The notes: generated by a model from the letters alone, not told the origin. A stretch of DNA of 32,255 nucleotides from Hydrogenibacillus schlegelii (GCF_001653195.1 NZ_JXBB01000016.1:1-32255); one strand, 5' to 3'. Counted from the first letter of the stretch, positions 6,722 through 19,474 are shown. Made by a program: numbers and translations.

Positions 6722-7536
6722 TAGGCCTGCGGCCGCGCTTCCAAAAGGCCGGGCGGCCGGGGGAAGCCGACCGTCGGCTCCGGCGTGAGAAGCTGCTCGG
6801 GCGGATATTCGACCCGGAAGAGGTACAGCCCGTCCGGCGGTGCCGTCGCGGCGCCGGGCGCCGACCGGTCGCCGGCGAGGCGCCGGCGAATCGCTTCCGG
6901 GCTCAGCCGCCCCCGGCCGACGTCGATCAGGGCACCGGCGATCTGCCGCGCCATCGCGTACAAAAAGCCGTCGCCCCGGAGCCACAGAAAAAGCTCCGAC
7001 CCTCGCCGAACGAGATCGACGGAAAAGAGCGTCCGCACCGTCGTCCGGGCGCTCCCTCCCGTGCGGGAAAAAGCCGCAAAATCGTGCCGCCCGCGAAAAA
7101 GCGCCGCCGCCTCCGCCATCGCCGCCACGTCCAGCCGCTCCGGCACCGCCGTCGCCAGCCCCCGGTCGTGGGGGTAAAGGACGGAACGAAGCACCATCCG
7201 GTAGACGTACGTCTTGGCGCGGGCGCCGTACCGAGCGTGGAAATCCGCCGGCACCGGCGCCGCGTCGAGCACCCGGACGTCCGGCGGCAGACGAACATTG
7301 AGCCCGCCGACGAGGGCCGACGGCCCGGGCGGCCGTTCCAGGTCGAGGTGGACGACCTGGCCGAGGGCGTGGACGCCGCTGTCGGTCCGCCCGGCGCCGA
7401 CGACGGGCACGGGGTGTCCGAACCAGTCGCGAAGCGCCGCCTCCAGCGCCCCCTGCACCGTCCGCCGGCCCGGTTGCCGCTGAAAGCCGGCAAACGCCCG
7501 GCCGTCGTAGGCGACGACGAGCGCCACCCGCCTCAC
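6718..7536 (-). CDS. truA: tRNA pseudouridine(38-40) synthase TruA
   Basis: The 272-residue protein makes pseudouridine at positions 38-40 of the tRNA anticodon arm. The catalytic aspartate is Asp52 in AGRTDSGVHA. Other family segments are VAYDGRAFAGFQRQP at the N-terminus and GDGFLYAMARQIAGALIDVGRG near the C-terminus. The GTG start at 7536 forms a GTGA overlap with the ecfT stop and follows GGGAGGGGAGG, so the two are translationally coupled. A longer open frame upstream overlaps ecfT and is not used. Confidence 0.96.
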   Translation of the reverse strand: MRRVALVVAYDGRAFAGFQRQPGRRTVQGALEAALRDWFGHPVPVVGAGRTDSGVHALGQVVHLDLERPPGPSALVGGLNVRLPPDVRVLDAAPVPADFHARYGARAKTYVYRMVLRSVLYPHDRGLATAVPERLDVAAMAEAAALFRGRHDFAAFSRTGGSARTTVRTLFSVDLVRRGSELFLWLRGDGFLYAMARQIAGALIDVGRGRLSPEAIRRRLAGDRSAPGAATAPPDGLYLFRVEYPPEQLLTPEPTVGFPRPPGLLEARPQAY

Positions 7537-8348
7537 GGGCCTCCCCTCCCGCGATCCCACGCCGCTACGGCGAGCGCCAAAGCAAGCGTCGCCGCAAGCA
7601 CGACATCCCGCCATCCGAACGCGAGCCGCCGCCGGCTCGTCCGGGGGGCGTCCGGCCGGTACCCCCGGGCCTCGAGCGCGAGCGCCATCGCCTCGGCCCG
7701 CTCAAAGGCAAAGGCAAAGAGCGGCACGACGACCGAAAGGAGCGCCACGATCCGCTCCCGAAGCCGGCCGGAGGTGAAGTCGACCCCCCGGGCCGCCTGC
7801 GCCTTCATGATCCGCTCCAGCGCCTCGAGCAGCGTCGGGATGAAGCGAAGCGCCAGCATGAGCATGAGGCCAAAGGCGTCGACGGGCACGCCGACCCGCC
7901 GGAGCGGTGCCGCCAGCCGGACGACGCCGGCGGCAAGGACGAGGGGCGGCGTGGTGAGCGTAAGAAGCGCGCCCAGCGCAAACAGCAGAAGCAGCCGGAG
8001 CCAGACGAGCACCGCTTCCTTAAGACCGCCGGCCGTCACGGACAGCGGACCGAGGACGAAAAGCGGCGGCTCAGGGCGCGGGATAAAAAGCTGCACCGCC
8101 GCCAAGATCCCGACGAAGACGGCCGTCCGGCCGATCGCACGGACGACGTAGGCCGGCGAAACGCCGCTTCCGGCGATCGCCGCCGGCACCAGAAGGGAAA
8201 GCACCAGCACGGCGGCGACGGAGCGGGCGGTGAAGGCGGCGATGGCGATGCCGAAGAGGAAGAGGAGCTTGGCCCGCGGGTCAGATCGGTGCAAAAAAGA
8301 ATCCCCCGGCAGATGGCGCCCGAGCGGAAACGTCCCCAAACCGTTCAC
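7533..8348 (-). CDS. ecfT: ECF transporter transmembrane subunit EcfT
   Basis: The 271-residue membrane protein has about five or six hydrophobic segments and the two cytoplasmic coupling motifs of EcfT, seen as AQAARG and ALEARG. These helices bind the two ATPases of energy-coupling factor vitamin and metal importers. No substrate-binding S component lies nearby, as expected for a shared (group II) module. The GTG at 8348 overlaps the ecfA2 stop as GTGA. Order and coupling match the Bacillus rplQ-ecfA1-ecfA2-ecfT-truA arrangement. Confidence 0.93.
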   Translation of the reverse strand: MNGLGTFPLGRHLPGDSFLHRSDPRAKLLFLFGIAIAAFTARSVAAVLVLSLLVPAAIAGSGVSPAYVVRAIGRTAVFVGILAAVQLFIPRPEPPLFVLGPLSVTAGGLKEAVLVWLRLLLLFALGALLTLTTPPLVLAAGVVRLAAPLRRVGVPVDAFGLMLMLALRFIPTLLEALERIMKAQAARGVDFTSGRLRERIVALLSVVVPLFAFAFERAEAMALALEARGYRPDAPRTSRRRLAFGWRDVVLAATLALALAVAAWDRGRGGP

Positions 8349-9220
8349 GGCCGCGCCCCCTTCCGCCCGCCGCCGAGGCGGGCGGCCAGCCAGTCCGCCA
8401 GCGCCGCCGGCGTCCGGGGCGGGTCGTCCCACACGTCCGGCGCCCGGCGCCCGACGGCGAAAAGCGCCCGGATAAAAGGCGACGGTCGGAGGCCGAAGCG
8501 GCGGTACGCCTCGAAGCGGCGAAGAAGTTCTGCCGGCGTCACGTCCGCCGCGAGGCGGCCGGCGTCGAAGAGGAGCACCCGGTCGGCGAGCCGGATCGCC
8601 TCGTCGATCCGGTGCGTCACGTAGAGGACCGTCGGCCGACGGCGCCGAAACACCGCCTCCAGGTGCTCGATGAGCCGCTCCCGGGCCTCGGGATCGAGGC
8701 CTGCCGTCGGCTCGTCGAAGACGACGAGCTCCGGCTCGTAGACGAGCACGCCGGCGATCGCCGCCCGGCGCTTTTCGCCGCCGCTCAGCCGAAACGGCGA
8801 ACGGGCGAAGTACGCCTCCGGATCGAGGCCCACGGAAAAAAGCGCCGCCCGGGCCCGCCGCTCCACCTCGTCCGGCGGCACCCCCCGCCTCCGGAGGGCA
8901 AACCCGACGTCCCGGCCGACCGTCTCCTCAAAGAGCTGGTGCTCCGGGTGCTGAAGCACGGCGCCGATCCGCCGCCGGACGTCCGGCGGAAGCCGGCGCT
9001 CGGCGGAACTTTCCGCCCCGCCGACGATGACCCGTCCCGCCGTCGGCCGCTCGAGGCCGGCGGCAAGCTGGGCGAAGGTCGTCTTTCCGGAACCGGACCG
9101 GCCCAGGAGAGCGACGACGCTCCCGGCGGCGATCGAAACGGTGACGGACGAAAGGGCCGGGCGGGCAAACGGCGTCCCGGCGCCGTAGACGTGGCTTACC
9201 CCTTCGAAGCGGACGTCCAT
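8345..9220 (-). CDS. ecfA2: ECF transporter ATPase EcfA2
   Basis: The 291-residue ATPase has Walker A GRSGSGKTT (40-48), a Q-loop in AVLQHPEHQLFEETV, the signature LSGGEKRR, Walker B LVVFDEPTAGLD and an H-loop in YVTH. The Q-loop QLFEETV and the extended C-terminal domain are typical of the EcfA2 (former CbiO2/YbaE) branch. It pairs with EcfA1 to energise shared EcfT. The ATG start lies inside the 3' end of ecfA1, a 25-bp overlap. Confidence 0.94.
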   Translation of the reverse strand: MDVRFEGVSHVYGAGTPFARPALSSVTVSIAAGSVVALLGRSGSGKTTFAQLAAGLERPTAGRVIVGGAESSAERRLPPDVRRRIGAVLQHPEHQLFEETVGRDVGFALRRRGVPPDEVERRARAALFSVGLDPEAYFARSPFRLSGGEKRRAAIAGVLVYEPELVVFDEPTAGLDPEARERLIEHLEAVFRRRRPTVLYVTHRIDEAIRLADRVLLFDAGRLAADVTPAELLRRFEAYRRFGLRPSPFIRALFAVGRRAPDVWDDPPRTPAALADWLAARLGGGRKGARP

Positions 9221-10053
9221 GCGGCCTCCACCACCGCTTCCGGATCAAACCGCGCCGGCCGGACGGCGATCCCCCGCGCCGTGAGGTCTTGCGCCAGCCG
9301 GACGCCAAACGGCGGCAAAAGCCCCGGCAGCGCCAGGCGGCCCTCGGCCAAAGCGGTAAAAAACGGCGCGGGCGGCCCGTCGTACCGGAGGCGACCCCGA
9401 TCGAGGACGACGAGGCGGGAGGCGACCTCCGCCTCCTCGAGTTCGTGGGTGATGTGGACGATCGCCCGACCGGCGGCCTGTTCCTCCCGCATCACCGCGA
9501 GAAGCCGCGCCCGCGCTTCGGCGTCCAGCATGCTCGTCGCCTCGTCGAAGACGAGCGCCGCCGGCTCCACCGCCAGGGCGCCGGCGACGGCGAGGCGCTG
9601 CTTTTCCCCGCCGGAAAGCCGCGCCGGCTCGACCGACCGGAGCGCCTCCAGGCCGGTCCGCCGAAGGGCCGCCGTCACCCGCCGCTCGATCTCGTCCGGC
9701 GGAAGCGCGCGGTTTTCCGGCCCGAAGGCGACGTCGTCCTCCACCGTCGCGGCGACGATCTGATCCTCCGGGTTTTGCAGGACGAGCCCGACCGCCTGCC
9801 GGAGGGGCCACAGGCCCGTTTCCGTCGCCCCGACCGGCGCGCCGCGAAGGATCACGGCGCCGGCCGTCGGGGCGATGAGGCCCGCCAGCACCCGGGCCAG
9901 GGTCGATTTGCCGGATCCGTTCGCGCCGAGGACGCTCACCCACTCGCCGGCGCGCAGGGTGAGGTCGATCTCTGCCAGGGCCGGCGGGCCATCCGGTCGG
10001 TAGCGGACGGTCACGCCCTCCAGCCGGAGAAGGGGCGGCGTCCCGCCGGTCAT
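9196..10053 (-). CDS. ecfA1: ECF transporter ATPase EcfA1
   Basis: The 285-residue ATPase has Walker [10 protein letters not shown] (43-51), Q-loop [19 protein letters not shown], signature LSGGEKQR, Walker [13 protein letters not shown] and His in HITH. The [17 protein letters not shown] segment is diagnostic of EcfA1 (former CbiO1/YbxA). Its ATG forms an ATGA overlap with the rplQ stop, so it is translated as an extension of the ribosomal operon, as in Bacillus. Confidence 0.95.
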   Translation of the reverse strand: MTGGTPPLLRLEGVTVRYRPDGPPALAEIDLTLRAGEWVSVLGANGSGKSTLARVLAGLIAPTAGAVILRGAPVGATETGLWPLRQAVGLVLQNPEDQIVAATVEDDVAFGPENRALPPDEIERRVTAALRRTGLEALRSVEPARLSGGEKQRLAVAGALAVEPAALVFDEATSMLDAEARARLLAVMREEQAAGRAIVHITHELEEAEVASRLVVLDRGRLRYDGPPAPFFTALAEGRLALPGLLPPFGVRLAQDLTARGIAVRPARFDPEAVVEAAWTSASKG

Positions 10054-10424
10054 TCTTCGACGAATTCGATGATCGCCATCATCGCCCCGTCGCCGCGCCG
10101 CGGGCCGAGCTTGAGGACGCGGGTGTAGCCGCCCTGCCGCTCGCGGTACCGGGGACCGAGGATGTCAAACAGCTTCTGGACGGCGTCCTTGGACTTCCGG
10201 TCTTCGGGGTCGGTCTTCACCGGCCGGAGAAAGGCCGCCGCCTGCCGCCGGGCGTGGAGATCGCCGCGCTTGGCGAGGGTGATCATCCGATCGGCGAGGC
10301 GCTGAATTTCCTTGGCCTTCGGTTCCGTCGTCCGGATGCGCTCGTGGATGATGAGATCGGTCACCTGGTTCCGAAGGAGCGCCATCCGGGCGCCGGACCG
10401 GCGGCCGAGTTTGCGGTAGCCCAC
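10050..10424 (-). CDS. rplQ: Large subunit ribosomal protein bL17
   Basis: The 124-residue protein begins [13 protein letters not shown], the standard bL17 N-terminus, and sits near the polypeptide exit tunnel of the 50S subunit. The GTG at 10424 is chosen because AAGGAGGG is correctly spaced and it gives the family length. The open frame continues upstream for 8 codons without support. The stop overlaps the ecfA1 start. Confidence 0.97.
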   Translation of the reverse strand: MGYRKLGRRSGARMALLRNQVTDLIIHERIRTTEPKAKEIQRLADRMITLAKRGDLHARRQAAAFLRPVKTDPEDRKSKDAVQKLFDILGPRYRERQGGYTRVLKLGPRRGDGAMMAIIEFVEE

Positions 10425-10455
10425 GGCCGTCCCTCCTTCATGATGCATTCCGTTT

Positions 10456-11400
10456 TCATTCTGACTTTTTGAGTGAAAGGCCGAAGCTGGCCAGCTTCTG
10501 GATGACTTCTTCGAGGGATTTCTTCCCGAGGTTCCGGACTTTCATCATGTCCTCCTCGGTCTTTTCGGTGAGCTCGCCGATCGTGTTGATGCCCGCCCGT
10601 TTGAGGCAGTTGTACGAGCGGACCGAAAGATCCAGTTCTTCGATCGGCAGCTCGAGCACCTTCTCCCGCTTGTCCTTTTCTTTCTCGATCATAAACTCGG
10701 CGCTCGATCCCTCGCCGGAGAGGGTGACGAACAGGTTCAGGTGCTCGATGAGGATTTTCGCCGCGTAGCTGACCGCCTCTTCCGGCCGGACGCTCCGGTC
10801 CGTCCAGACTTCCAGCGTCAGCTTGTCGTAGTTGGTGATCTGGCCGACGCGGGTGTTTTCGACGGTATAGTTCACGCGGAGGACCGGCGAATAAATCGAA
10901 TCGATCGGGATGACGCCGATCGGCGCGTCGTCCCGTTTGTTGCCCTCGGCGCTCACGTAGCCCCGGCCGCGGCGGGCGGTCATCCGCATGTGGAGGCGGG
11001 CGCCGGGGGCGAGGGTGGCGATTTTCAGCTCCGGGTTCAGGATCTCGACATCGCTGTCGGCCCGGATGTCCCCCGCGAGGACGTCCCCCTCGCCGTCCGC
11101 TTCGACCGTCAGGACCTTTTCTTCATCGGAGTGTATGCGAAGCGACAGTTTCTTCAAGTTCAAGATGATCTCCGTCACGTCTTCGTAGACGCCGTCGATC
11201 GTGGAAAACTCATGCAGCACCCCGTCGATCTGGACGGAGGTGACCGCCGCGCCGGGAATCGAGGACAGGAGGACCCGCCGGAGGGAATTGCCGAGCGTCG
11301 TGCCGTAGCCGCGCTCGAGCGGCTCGACGACGAACTTGCCGTAACTTCCGTCCGGGGAGACCTCGACGACCTCGATTTTGGGCTTTTCGATTTCGATCAT
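10456..11400 (-). CDS. rpoA: DNA-directed RNA polymerase alpha subunit
   Basis: The 314-residue protein has the alpha N-terminal dimerisation domain (about 1-228), which assembles beta and beta-prime. A flexible linker joins it to the C-terminal domain (about 248-310, segment [20 protein letters not shown]), which binds UP elements and activators. The ATG follows AAGGAGG. It sits between rpsK and rplQ as in Bacillales. Upstream, the 130-bp gap to rpsK holds a 9-bp stem structure. Confidence 0.98.
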   Translation of the reverse strand: MIEIEKPKIEVVEVSPDGSYGKFVVEPLERGYGTTLGNSLRRVLLSSIPGAAVTSVQIDGVLHEFSTIDGVYEDVTEIILNLKKLSLRIHSDEEKVLTVEADGEGDVLAGDIRADSDVEILNPELKIATLAPGARLHMRMTARRGRGYVSAEGNKRDDAPIGVIPIDSIYSPVLRVNYTVENTRVGQITNYDKLTLEVWTDRSVRPEEAVSYAAKILIEHLNLFVTLSGEGSSAEFMIEKEKDKREKVLELPIEELDLSVRSYNCLKRAGINTIGELTEKTEEDMMKVRNLGKKSLEEVIQKLASFGLSLKKSE

Positions 11401-11455
11401 CGACCCGAGGACCCTCCTTCCGCACGTCGGTCCGCCCCTTCATCGGCCCAGAAGA

Positions 11456-11492
11456 TTCGGCCAGCGGTCCAGTCTTTTCCAGTCTGGCCGAA
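11456..11492. other. Stem-loop in the rpsK-rpoA gap
   Basis: TTCGGCCAG (11456-11464) and CTGGCCGAA (11484-11492) form a perfect 9-bp stem with a 19-nt loop. The loop holds a repeated CCAGT motif. No T-tract follows on the minus strand, so it is not a classical terminator. It lies in the transcribed gap ahead of rpoA and may affect mRNA processing or rpoA translation. Confidence 0.5.
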
Positions 11493-11531
11493 AACCGGCG
11501 TCACCAAACCCGGGCCCTCGTGCGGCGCGGC

Positions 11532-11933
11532 TCAGACGCGGCGGCGCTTCGGCGGTCGGCAACCGTTGTGCGGAATCGGCGTGACGTCCTTGATCACCGT
11601 GACGTCAAGGCCGGCGGCCTGCAGCGAACGGATCGCCGCCTCCCGGCCGGAACCGGGGCCCTTGACCCGCACCTCGACTTCCCGCATGCCGTGCTCCATC
11701 GCCCCACGGGCCGCCTGCTCGGCGGCAAGCTGGGCCGCATACGGCGTCCCCTTCCGGCTCCCGGTAAAGCCGACCGTCCCGGCGCTCGCCCAAGCGACGG
11801 TGTTGCCGTGGGGGTCGGTGATCGTGACGATCGTGTTGTTGAACGTCGAATGGATGTGGGCGATTCCGACCGGAACGTTTTTCCGGTCGCGGCGGCGCGT
11901 CCGGGTCGCCGCTCCTCTGCGTTTGTTGGCCAA
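11532..11933 (-). CDS. rpsK: Small subunit ribosomal protein uS11
   Basis: The 133-residue protein carries the family segments [19 protein letters not shown] and [19 protein letters not shown] and ends [11 protein letters not shown]. It forms part of the 30S platform near the mRNA exit and E site. The TTG start gives the expected MANKR N-terminus and follows AAGGAGGG with good spacing. Confidence 0.97.
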   Translation of the reverse strand: MANKRRGAATRTRRRDRKNVPVGIAHIHSTFNNTIVTITDPHGNTVAWASAGTVGFTGSRKGTPYAAQLAAEQAARGAMEHGMREVEVRVKGPGSGREAAIRSLQAAGLDVTVIKDVTPIPHNGCRPPKRRRV

Positions 11934-12032
11934 CGCGCTCCCTCCTTTTCACGGCCGTTCGCGGATCGCCCGCCGGAAGCCGGAGCCGGATCGGCCCGGC
12001 CGCGGGGGCCGATCGCATGGCGCCTGATCCGC

Positions 12033-12401
12033 TTACTTCTTCTTGTTGGCAACGGTCCGCCGCGGTCCCTTCCGGGTGCGGGCGTTCGTCCGGGTCCGCT
12101 GGCCGCGGACGGGAAGCCCCTTCCGATGTCGGACGCCGCGGTAACAACCGATTTCGATCAGCCGCTTGATGTTCATCGCCACTTCCCGCCGGAGATCGCC
12201 TTCCACCTTGAGGTTCTTGTCGATGTACTCCCGGATGCGGGTCAGTTCTTCTTCCGTCAGATCCTTGACGCGGGTGTCGGGATTGACGCCGGTGGCGGCG
12301 AGGATCTTTCGGGACGTCGAGCGGCCGATGCCGTAGATATACGTGAGCGCCACCTCGACCCGCTTGTCGCGGGGGATGTCGACGCCGGCGATGCGCGCCA
12401 T
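12033..12401 (-). CDS. rpsM: Small subunit ribosomal protein uS13
   Basis: The 122-residue protein starts [21 protein letters not shown] and has the conserved [11 protein letters not shown] helix-two-turn-helix. Its basic tail ends [12 protein letters not shown] and extends towards P-site tRNA. uS13 sits in the 30S head and forms intersubunit bridges with the 50S. The ATG is preceded by a GGAGGGAGA site. It follows rpmJ and precedes rpsK. Confidence 0.97.
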   Translation of the reverse strand: MARIAGVDIPRDKRVEVALTYIYGIGRSTSRKILAATGVNPDTRVKDLTEEELTRIREYIDKNLKVEGDLRREVAMNIKRLIEIGCYRGVRHRKGLPVRGQRTRTNARTRKGPRRTVANKKK

Positions 12402-12494
12402 CGTCTCCCTCCTCTGCTTCCAAATCTCGGAACGGCTTCCGGGCGCGGCGCCTTCGGTTCGGACGCCGGAGCGGTCCCGCCGAAAGCGCGGTTT

Positions 12495-12623
<129 letters not shown>

Positions 12624-12644
12624 TCAGCCGGCCGGCTCGAGCGC

Positions 12645-12863
12645 TTACTTGTAGCGGTAGGTGATCCGGCCGCGGGTGAGATCGTAGGGGGAAAGCTCGA
12701 CGGTGACGCGATCGCCCGGCAGGATGCGGATGAAATTCATCCGGATCTTGCCGGAGACGTGCGCCAGGATGACGTGGCCGTTTTCGAGCTTCACCCGAAA
12801 CATCGCGTTCGGCAGCGGCTCGATGACCGTGCCCTGCATTTCGATGACGTCCTCTTTCGCCAC
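12645..12863 (-). CDS. infA: Translation initiation factor IF-1
   Basis: The 72-residue OB-fold protein reads [13 protein letters not shown] with the conserved [19 protein letters not shown] core and ends TYRYK. IF-1 occupies the 30S A site during initiation. The GTG at 12863 is chosen because AGGAGGG is 6-7 nt upstream. The ATG two codons earlier is directly adjacent to the Shine-Dalgarno site and would be poorly placed. Confidence 0.96.
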   Translation of the reverse strand: MAKEDVIEMQGTVIEPLPNAMFRVKLENGHVILAHVSGKIRMNFIRILPGDRVTVELSPYDLTRGRITYRYK

Positions 12864-12917
12864 AGGCATCCCTCCTCGCGCGCTTCACCGATCGGCTTCG
12901 GTCTCGGCGGCAATTTC

Positions 12918-15677
<2,760 letters not shown>

Positions 15678-16121
15678 TCAGATCACCTCGGCCTTGCCGC
15701 CGAGGCGTTCGATCTTCTCCACCGCCGACTTGGAAAACTTGTGCGCCCGGACCGTCAGGCGAACGGTGAGCTCGCCGTCGCCGAGGATTTTCACCCCGTC
15801 CTTGAGGTCCCGGATGATGCGGGCCTGGAGGAGGTCCTCCGGCGTGACGACGGCGCCGTCCGGGAAGCGGTTTAAGCTTTCGACGTTGACAATGGCATAC
15901 TCCTTCTTAAACGGCGCGTTGGAAAAACCCCGCTTCGGCACCCGCCGGACGAGGGGGTTCTGCCCGCCTTCAAAGCCGGGACGGACGCCGCCGCCGGAGC
16001 GGGCCTTCTGGCCTTTGTGGCCGCGGCCGCTCGTCTTCCCGTGGCCGCTCGAGGTGCCGCGGCCGACGCGCTTTCTCTTCCGCTTCGATCCGGGGGCGGG
16101 TTTGAGTTCGTGGAGTTTCAC
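15678..16121 (-). CDS. rplO: Large subunit ribosomal protein uL15
   Basis: The 147-residue protein begins [20 protein letters not shown] and has the glycine-rich, basic N-terminal extension ([19 protein letters not shown]) that threads into 23S rRNA. It enters late in 50S assembly. The GTG at 16121 overlaps the rpmD stop as GTGA, with GGGAGG 9 nt upstream. Confidence 0.97.
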   Translation of the reverse strand: MKLHELKPAPGSKRKRKRVGRGTSSGHGKTSGRGHKGQKARSGGGVRPGFEGGQNPLVRRVPKRGFSNAPFKKEYAIVNVESLNRFPDGAVVTPEDLLQARIIRDLKDGVKILGDGELTVRLTVRAHKFSKSAVEKIERLGGKAEVI

Positions 16122-16339
16122 CGGCTCTGGCCTCCCTTCGCCGCCTCCGCGGTGGCCGCTTCCGCCGGACGGACTTCGACGAGGTGGGCCACCTTGGCGA
16201 TCATGCCGCGGATGCTCGGGGTGTCATCGTGGACGACCGACTGATGAAGTTTCCGAAGCCCGAGGGCGCGAACCGTCCGCTTCTGGTCTTCGGGCCGGCC
16301 GATCGGGCTCCGCTTCAGGGTGACGACGATCTTGGCCAC
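16118..16339 (-). CDS. rpmD: Large subunit ribosomal protein uL30
   Basis: The 73-residue protein reads [20 protein letters not shown] and has the two-helix core of uL30. It is longer than the usual 59-62 residues, with an Ala/Glu-rich extension of about 12 residues. The GTG at 16339 is preferred because AAGGGG lies 8 nt upstream and it gives the family N-terminus. A GTG at 16348 would overlap the rpsE stop with no ribosome-site spacing. Confidence 0.94.
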   Translation of the reverse strand: MAKIVVTLKRSPIGRPEDQKRTVRALGLRKLHQSVVHDDTPSIRGMIAKVAHLVEVRPAEAATAEAAKGGQSR

Positions 16340-16344
16340 CGGCC

Positions 16345-16857
16345 TCACCCCTTGTGGGAAAGAATCTCGTCGACGGATTTGCCCCGGAGGCGGGCGACCA
16401 TCTCCGGCGTCTTTAAGGCTTTTAACCCTTCAAACGTCGCCCGGACCATGTTGATCGCGTTGCGGGAACCGAGGGACTTGGTGAGGACGTCCCGGACGCC
16501 GGCGAGCTCGAGCACCGCCCGCACCGGCCCGCCGGCGATGACGCCGGTCCCGGGAGCGGCCGGCTTCATGAGGACCTTGCCCGCGCCGAAACGGCCGATG
16601 ATCTCGTGGGGGATCGTCGTGCCCCGGAGGGGAACGGTGATCATGTTCTTTTTCGCCGCTTCGATCCCTTTCCGGATGGCGTCGGGAACCTCCGTCGCTT
16701 TTCCGAGGGCAAAACCGACGCGGCCGTTTTTGTCCCCGACGACGACGAGGGCGCTGAAGTGGAAGCGCCGGCCGCCGGCGACGACCTTGGCCACGCGGTT
16801 CACCTGAACGACGCGCTCTTCAAAGGCTTGTTCCCGTTCTCGTTCGCGCCTGGCCAT
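16345..16857 (-). CDS. rpsE: Small subunit ribosomal protein uS5
   Basis: The 170-residue protein has the N-terminal double-stranded RNA-binding domain (segment [21 protein letters not shown]) and the C-terminal domain with [14 protein letters not shown]. uS5 lines the mRNA entry channel and influences decoding fidelity. The ATG at 16857 follows AAAGGTGG by 5 nt. The open frame continues three codons further to a less well-placed GTG. Confidence 0.97.
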   Translation of the reverse strand: MARREREREQAFEERVVQVNRVAKVVAGGRRFHFSALVVVGDKNGRVGFALGKATEVPDAIRKGIEAAKKNMITVPLRGTTIPHEIIGRFGAGKVLMKPAAPGTGVIAGGPVRAVLELAGVRDVLTKSLGSRNAINMVRATFEGLKALKTPEMVARLRGKSVDEILSHKG

Positions 16858-16923
16858 TCCAACCACCTTTCTTCGTGTTGAGGCGCGGCGTCTCGGACGC
16901 CGGGCGTCCGACGCGGTGCGCCC

Positions 16924-17298
16924 TTAGAAGTCGAGGCCGCCCTGCCGGGCCGCCTCGGCGAGGGCCGCGACGCGGCCGTGGTAGCGATAGCCCCCCCGGT
17001 CGAAGACGACTTTGTCGATGCCCTTGGCCCTGGCCCGCTTGGCAATGAGCTCGCCCACCTTGGCCGCCGCTTGGACGTTGCCGGTGCCGATCGCTTTGAG
17101 CGCCTCCCGGAGCTCGGGGTCGAGCGTCGAGGCGCTGGCCAGGGTCACGCCGCGGGTATCGTCGATGATCTGGGCGTAGATGTGCTTGTTCGAGCGGAAG
17201 ACCGAAAGGCGCGGCCGTTCGGGCGTGCCGAAGACTTTGCGCCGGATCCGGTAGTGCCGGATCTTCCGCCGTTCGTTGCGACTCGGTTTGACGATCAC
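16924..17298 (-). CDS. rplR: Large subunit ribosomal protein uL18
   Basis: The 124-residue protein has the family segments [20 protein letters not shown] and [27 protein letters not shown] and ends GLDF. It binds 5S rRNA in the central protuberance together with uL5. The GTG start follows a GAGG motif. It lies between rplF and rpsE, with 66 bp before rpsE. Confidence 0.97.
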   Translation of the reverse strand: MIVKPSRNERRKIRHYRIRRKVFGTPERPRLSVFRSNKHIYAQIIDDTRGVTLASASTLDPELREALKAIGTGNVQAAAKVGELIAKRARAKGIDKVVFDRGGYRYHGRVAALAEAARQGGLDF

Positions 17299-17312
17299 CG
17301 GGCCTCACCCCC

Positions 17313-17858
17313 TCACTTTTTCTTCGCGCCGGCCTTCCCGACCTTCTGCCGAACGACTTCGCCGGCGTAGCGGATCCCTTTGCCTTTATACGGCTCCGGC
17401 TCGCGGAACGACCGGATCTTGGCGGCCACAAGGCCGACTTTTTCTTTGTCGATGCCGCGGACGATGATCTTCGTCGGCTCCGGAACGTCGATCTCGATCC
17501 CGTCCTCCGGCTCGTATTCGACCGGATGGGAGTAGCCGAGGGCGATGACCAGCTTTTTGCCCTGTTTCTGGGCGCGGTAACCGACGCCGACGATCTCGAG
17601 CGCCCGAACGTACCCTTCGGTGACGCCCTGGATCATGTTGGCGATGAGGCTCCGGGTCGTGCCGTGCAGCGCCCGCATCGCCGGTTCGTCGTTCGGCCGC
17701 TCGACGACGACCTGCCCGGCCTCAAGGCGGATCTTCATCTTCGGATGAAACGTCCGGCTCAAGGTCCCCTTCGGGCCGCGAACGGTGACGGTCGTGCCGT
17801 CGACGGCGACGTCGACGCCGGACGGGATCGGTACCGGGCGCTTGCCGATGCGGCTCAT
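17313..17858 (-). CDS. rplF: Large subunit ribosomal protein uL6
   Basis: The 181-residue protein begins [20 protein letters not shown] and has two tandem uL6 repeats. The second contains the [14 protein letters not shown] signature near the C-terminus. It binds near the sarcin-ricin loop, at the factor-binding site. The ATG at 17858 follows GGAGGGAGACG, which favours it over an in-frame start seven codons upstream. Confidence 0.97.
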   Translation of the reverse strand: MSRIGKRPVPIPSGVDVAVDGTTVTVRGPKGTLSRTFHPKMKIRLEAGQVVVERPNDEPAMRALHGTTRSLIANMIQGVTEGYVRALEIVGVGYRAQKQGKKLVIALGYSHPVEYEPEDGIEIDVPEPTKIIVRGIDKEKVGLVAAKIRSFREPEPYKGKGIRYAGEVVRQKVGKAGAKKK

Positions 17859-17875
17859 CGTCTCCCTCCTTCGTC

Positions 17876-18274
17876 TCACCAGATGTAGGCGATCACTTCG
17901 CCGCCGGTCCGTTTGGCCCGGGCTTCCTTGTCCGTGAGCACCCCCTGCGAGGTCGAGAGGATGGCGATGCCGAGGCCGCCCAAGACGCGCGGGACTTCGT
18001 AGCTCTTGGCGTACACCCGCCGCCCGGGCTTCGAGATCCGCCGAAGGCCGGTGATGACCCGCTCGCCGTTCGGACCGTACTTGAGAAAGAGGCGGAGGAT
18101 GCCCTGCTTGTTATCCTCGATGTATTCGTAGTCGCGGATGTAGCCTTCCCGCTTGAGGATCTCGGCGATCTCCCGCTTGAGGCGCGACGCGGGGACTTCC
18201 ACCTTGTCCTTCTTCGCCATGTTGGCGTTCCGGATGCGGGTGAGCATATCCGCGATCGGATCGGTCATGACCAT
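17876..18274 (-). CDS. rpsH: Small subunit ribosomal protein uS8
   Basis: The 132-residue protein begins [20 protein letters not shown] and ends with the family segment [22 protein letters not shown]. It binds the central domain of 16S rRNA and is a primary assembly protein. In E. coli it also represses the spc operon; whether that occurs here is unknown. The ATG at 18274 has AAGGGGG about 7 nt upstream. Confidence 0.97.
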   Translation of the reverse strand: MVMTDPIADMLTRIRNANMAKKDKVEVPASRLKREIAEILKREGYIRDYEYIEDNKQGILRLFLKYGPNGERVITGLRRISKPGRRVYAKSYEVPRVLGGLGIAILSTSQGVLTDKEARAKRTGGEVIAYIW

Positions 18275-18332
18275 GTGCGTTCCCCCTTTCGTTCGGGCCG
18301 ACCGGGCCGTCGGCCTTCGACCGGCCGTCCGC

Positions 18333-18518
18333 TTACCAGCTGGCTTTCCGCATGCCGGGGATCTGTCCCTTGTGGGCGAGCTCCCTGAGGCAGATGCGGC
18401 AGAGGCCGAACTTGCGGTAGACGCTCCGGGGCCGGCCGCAGCGCTTGCATCGGGTGTAGGCCCGAACCTTGAACTTCGGCTTCTTCTGCGCCTTGAGGAT
18501 GAGCGCCTTGCGCGCCAT
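18333..18518 (-). CDS. rpsZ: Small subunit ribosomal protein uS14, zinc-binding type Z
   Basis: The 61-residue protein is the short form of uS14 with a complete zinc site: Cys24, Cys27, Cys40 and Cys43. It sits in the 30S head next to uS3 and uS10. Bacteria with this form often carry a zinc-independent paralogue elsewhere, which is not in this window. The ATG at 18518 follows AAAGGAGG. An in-frame start ten codons earlier has no such support. Confidence 0.97.
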   Translation of the reverse strand: MARKALILKAQKKPKFKVRAYTRCKRCGRPRSVYRKFGLCRICLRELAHKGQIPGMRKASW

Positions 18519-18575
18519 CGTCGTCCTCCTTTCGCCTCGATCGTTCACCTCAAGCCTTCAGGCCGCCCGAATTGT

Positions 18576-19127
18576 TCAAGCCGTCCGAAACGGCATGCCG
18601 AGGTGCTTGAGGAGCGCGTACGCTTCTTCGTCCGTCTTCGCCGTCGTGACGATCGTGATTTCGATGCCGCGGATCTTCTCCACCTGGTCGTAGTCGACTT
18701 CCGGGAAGATGAGCTGCTCGCGGACGCCGAGGTTGAAGTTGCCTCGGCCGTCAAAGCCTTTCGGCGACACGCCCCGGAAGTCCCGCACCCGGGGAAGCGC
18801 CACGTTCATCAGCTTGTCGAGAAAATGATACATCCGCTCGCCCCGGAGCGTCACCTTGACGCCGATCGGCATGCCGGCCCGAAGCCGAAAGCCGGCGATC
18901 GACTTTTTCGCCCGGGTGACGATCGGCTTCTGGCCGGCGATCACCGTGAGGTCCCGGACGGCGGCGTCGATGAGCTTCGGGTTCTGAACGGCGTCGCCGA
19001 CCCCGATGTTCAGGACGATCTTTTCGATTTTCGGCACCTGATGCGGGTTTTTGTAGCCGAACTCCTTCATGAGGGCCGGTACGACGTCCTGCTCGTATTT
19101 GTCTTTCAGTCGAGCCCCAATGCCCAC
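18576..19127 (-). CDS. rplE: Large subunit ribosomal protein uL5
   Basis: The 183-residue protein has the segments [20 protein letters not shown] and [21 protein letters not shown] and ends [11 protein letters not shown]. It binds 5S rRNA and contacts P-site tRNA and uS13 in the central protuberance. The GTG start follows AGGAGGG. It lies between rplX and rpsZ. Confidence 0.97.
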   Translation of the reverse strand: MGIGARLKDKYEQDVVPALMKEFGYKNPHQVPKIEKIVLNIGVGDAVQNPKLIDAAVRDLTVIAGQKPIVTRAKKSIAGFRLRAGMPIGVKVTLRGERMYHFLDKLMNVALPRVRDFRGVSPKGFDGRGNFNLGVREQLIFPEVDYDQVEKIRGIEITIVTTAKTDEEAYALLKHLGMPFRTA

Positions 19128-19150
19128 AGGATTCCCTCCTTTCGGCGCCT

Positions 19151-19474
19151 TCAGCGGTCGAGCGGCTCGCCGGAGCGCTTGGCGATGCGCACCTTGCGGC
19201 CGTCCGGGAGGATCTGGTATCCGACGCGGGTGGGCTTGCCGGTCTTCGGATCGATCGGCATCACCTTGGAGACGTGGATCGGCGCCTCTTTTTCAATGAT
19301 GCCACCCTGGGGATACTGGGGGCTTGGCTTCTGGTGCTTTTTGACGATGTTGACGCCCTCGACGAGGACCCGGGATTTTTTCGGATAGGCGGCGAGGACG
19401 GTGCCGATCTTCCCCTTGTCCTTGCCGCTGATGACCATCACTTTATCGCCTTTTTTAACATGCATTTTAGGCAT
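19151..19474 (-). CDS. rplX: Large subunit ribosomal protein uL24
   Basis: The 107-residue protein has an N-terminal KOW motif ([20 protein letters not shown]) that binds 23S rRNA and starts early 50S assembly near the tunnel exit. The ATG at 19474 is chosen because AAGGAGG lies 7 nt upstream. A TTG two codons earlier would have only 1 nt of spacing. Confidence 0.96.
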   Translation of the reverse strand: MPKMHVKKGDKVMVISGKDKGKIGTVLAAYPKKSRVLVEGVNIVKKHQKPSPQYPQGGIIEKEAPIHVSKVMPIDPKTGKPTRVGYQILPDGRKVRIAKRSGEPLDR

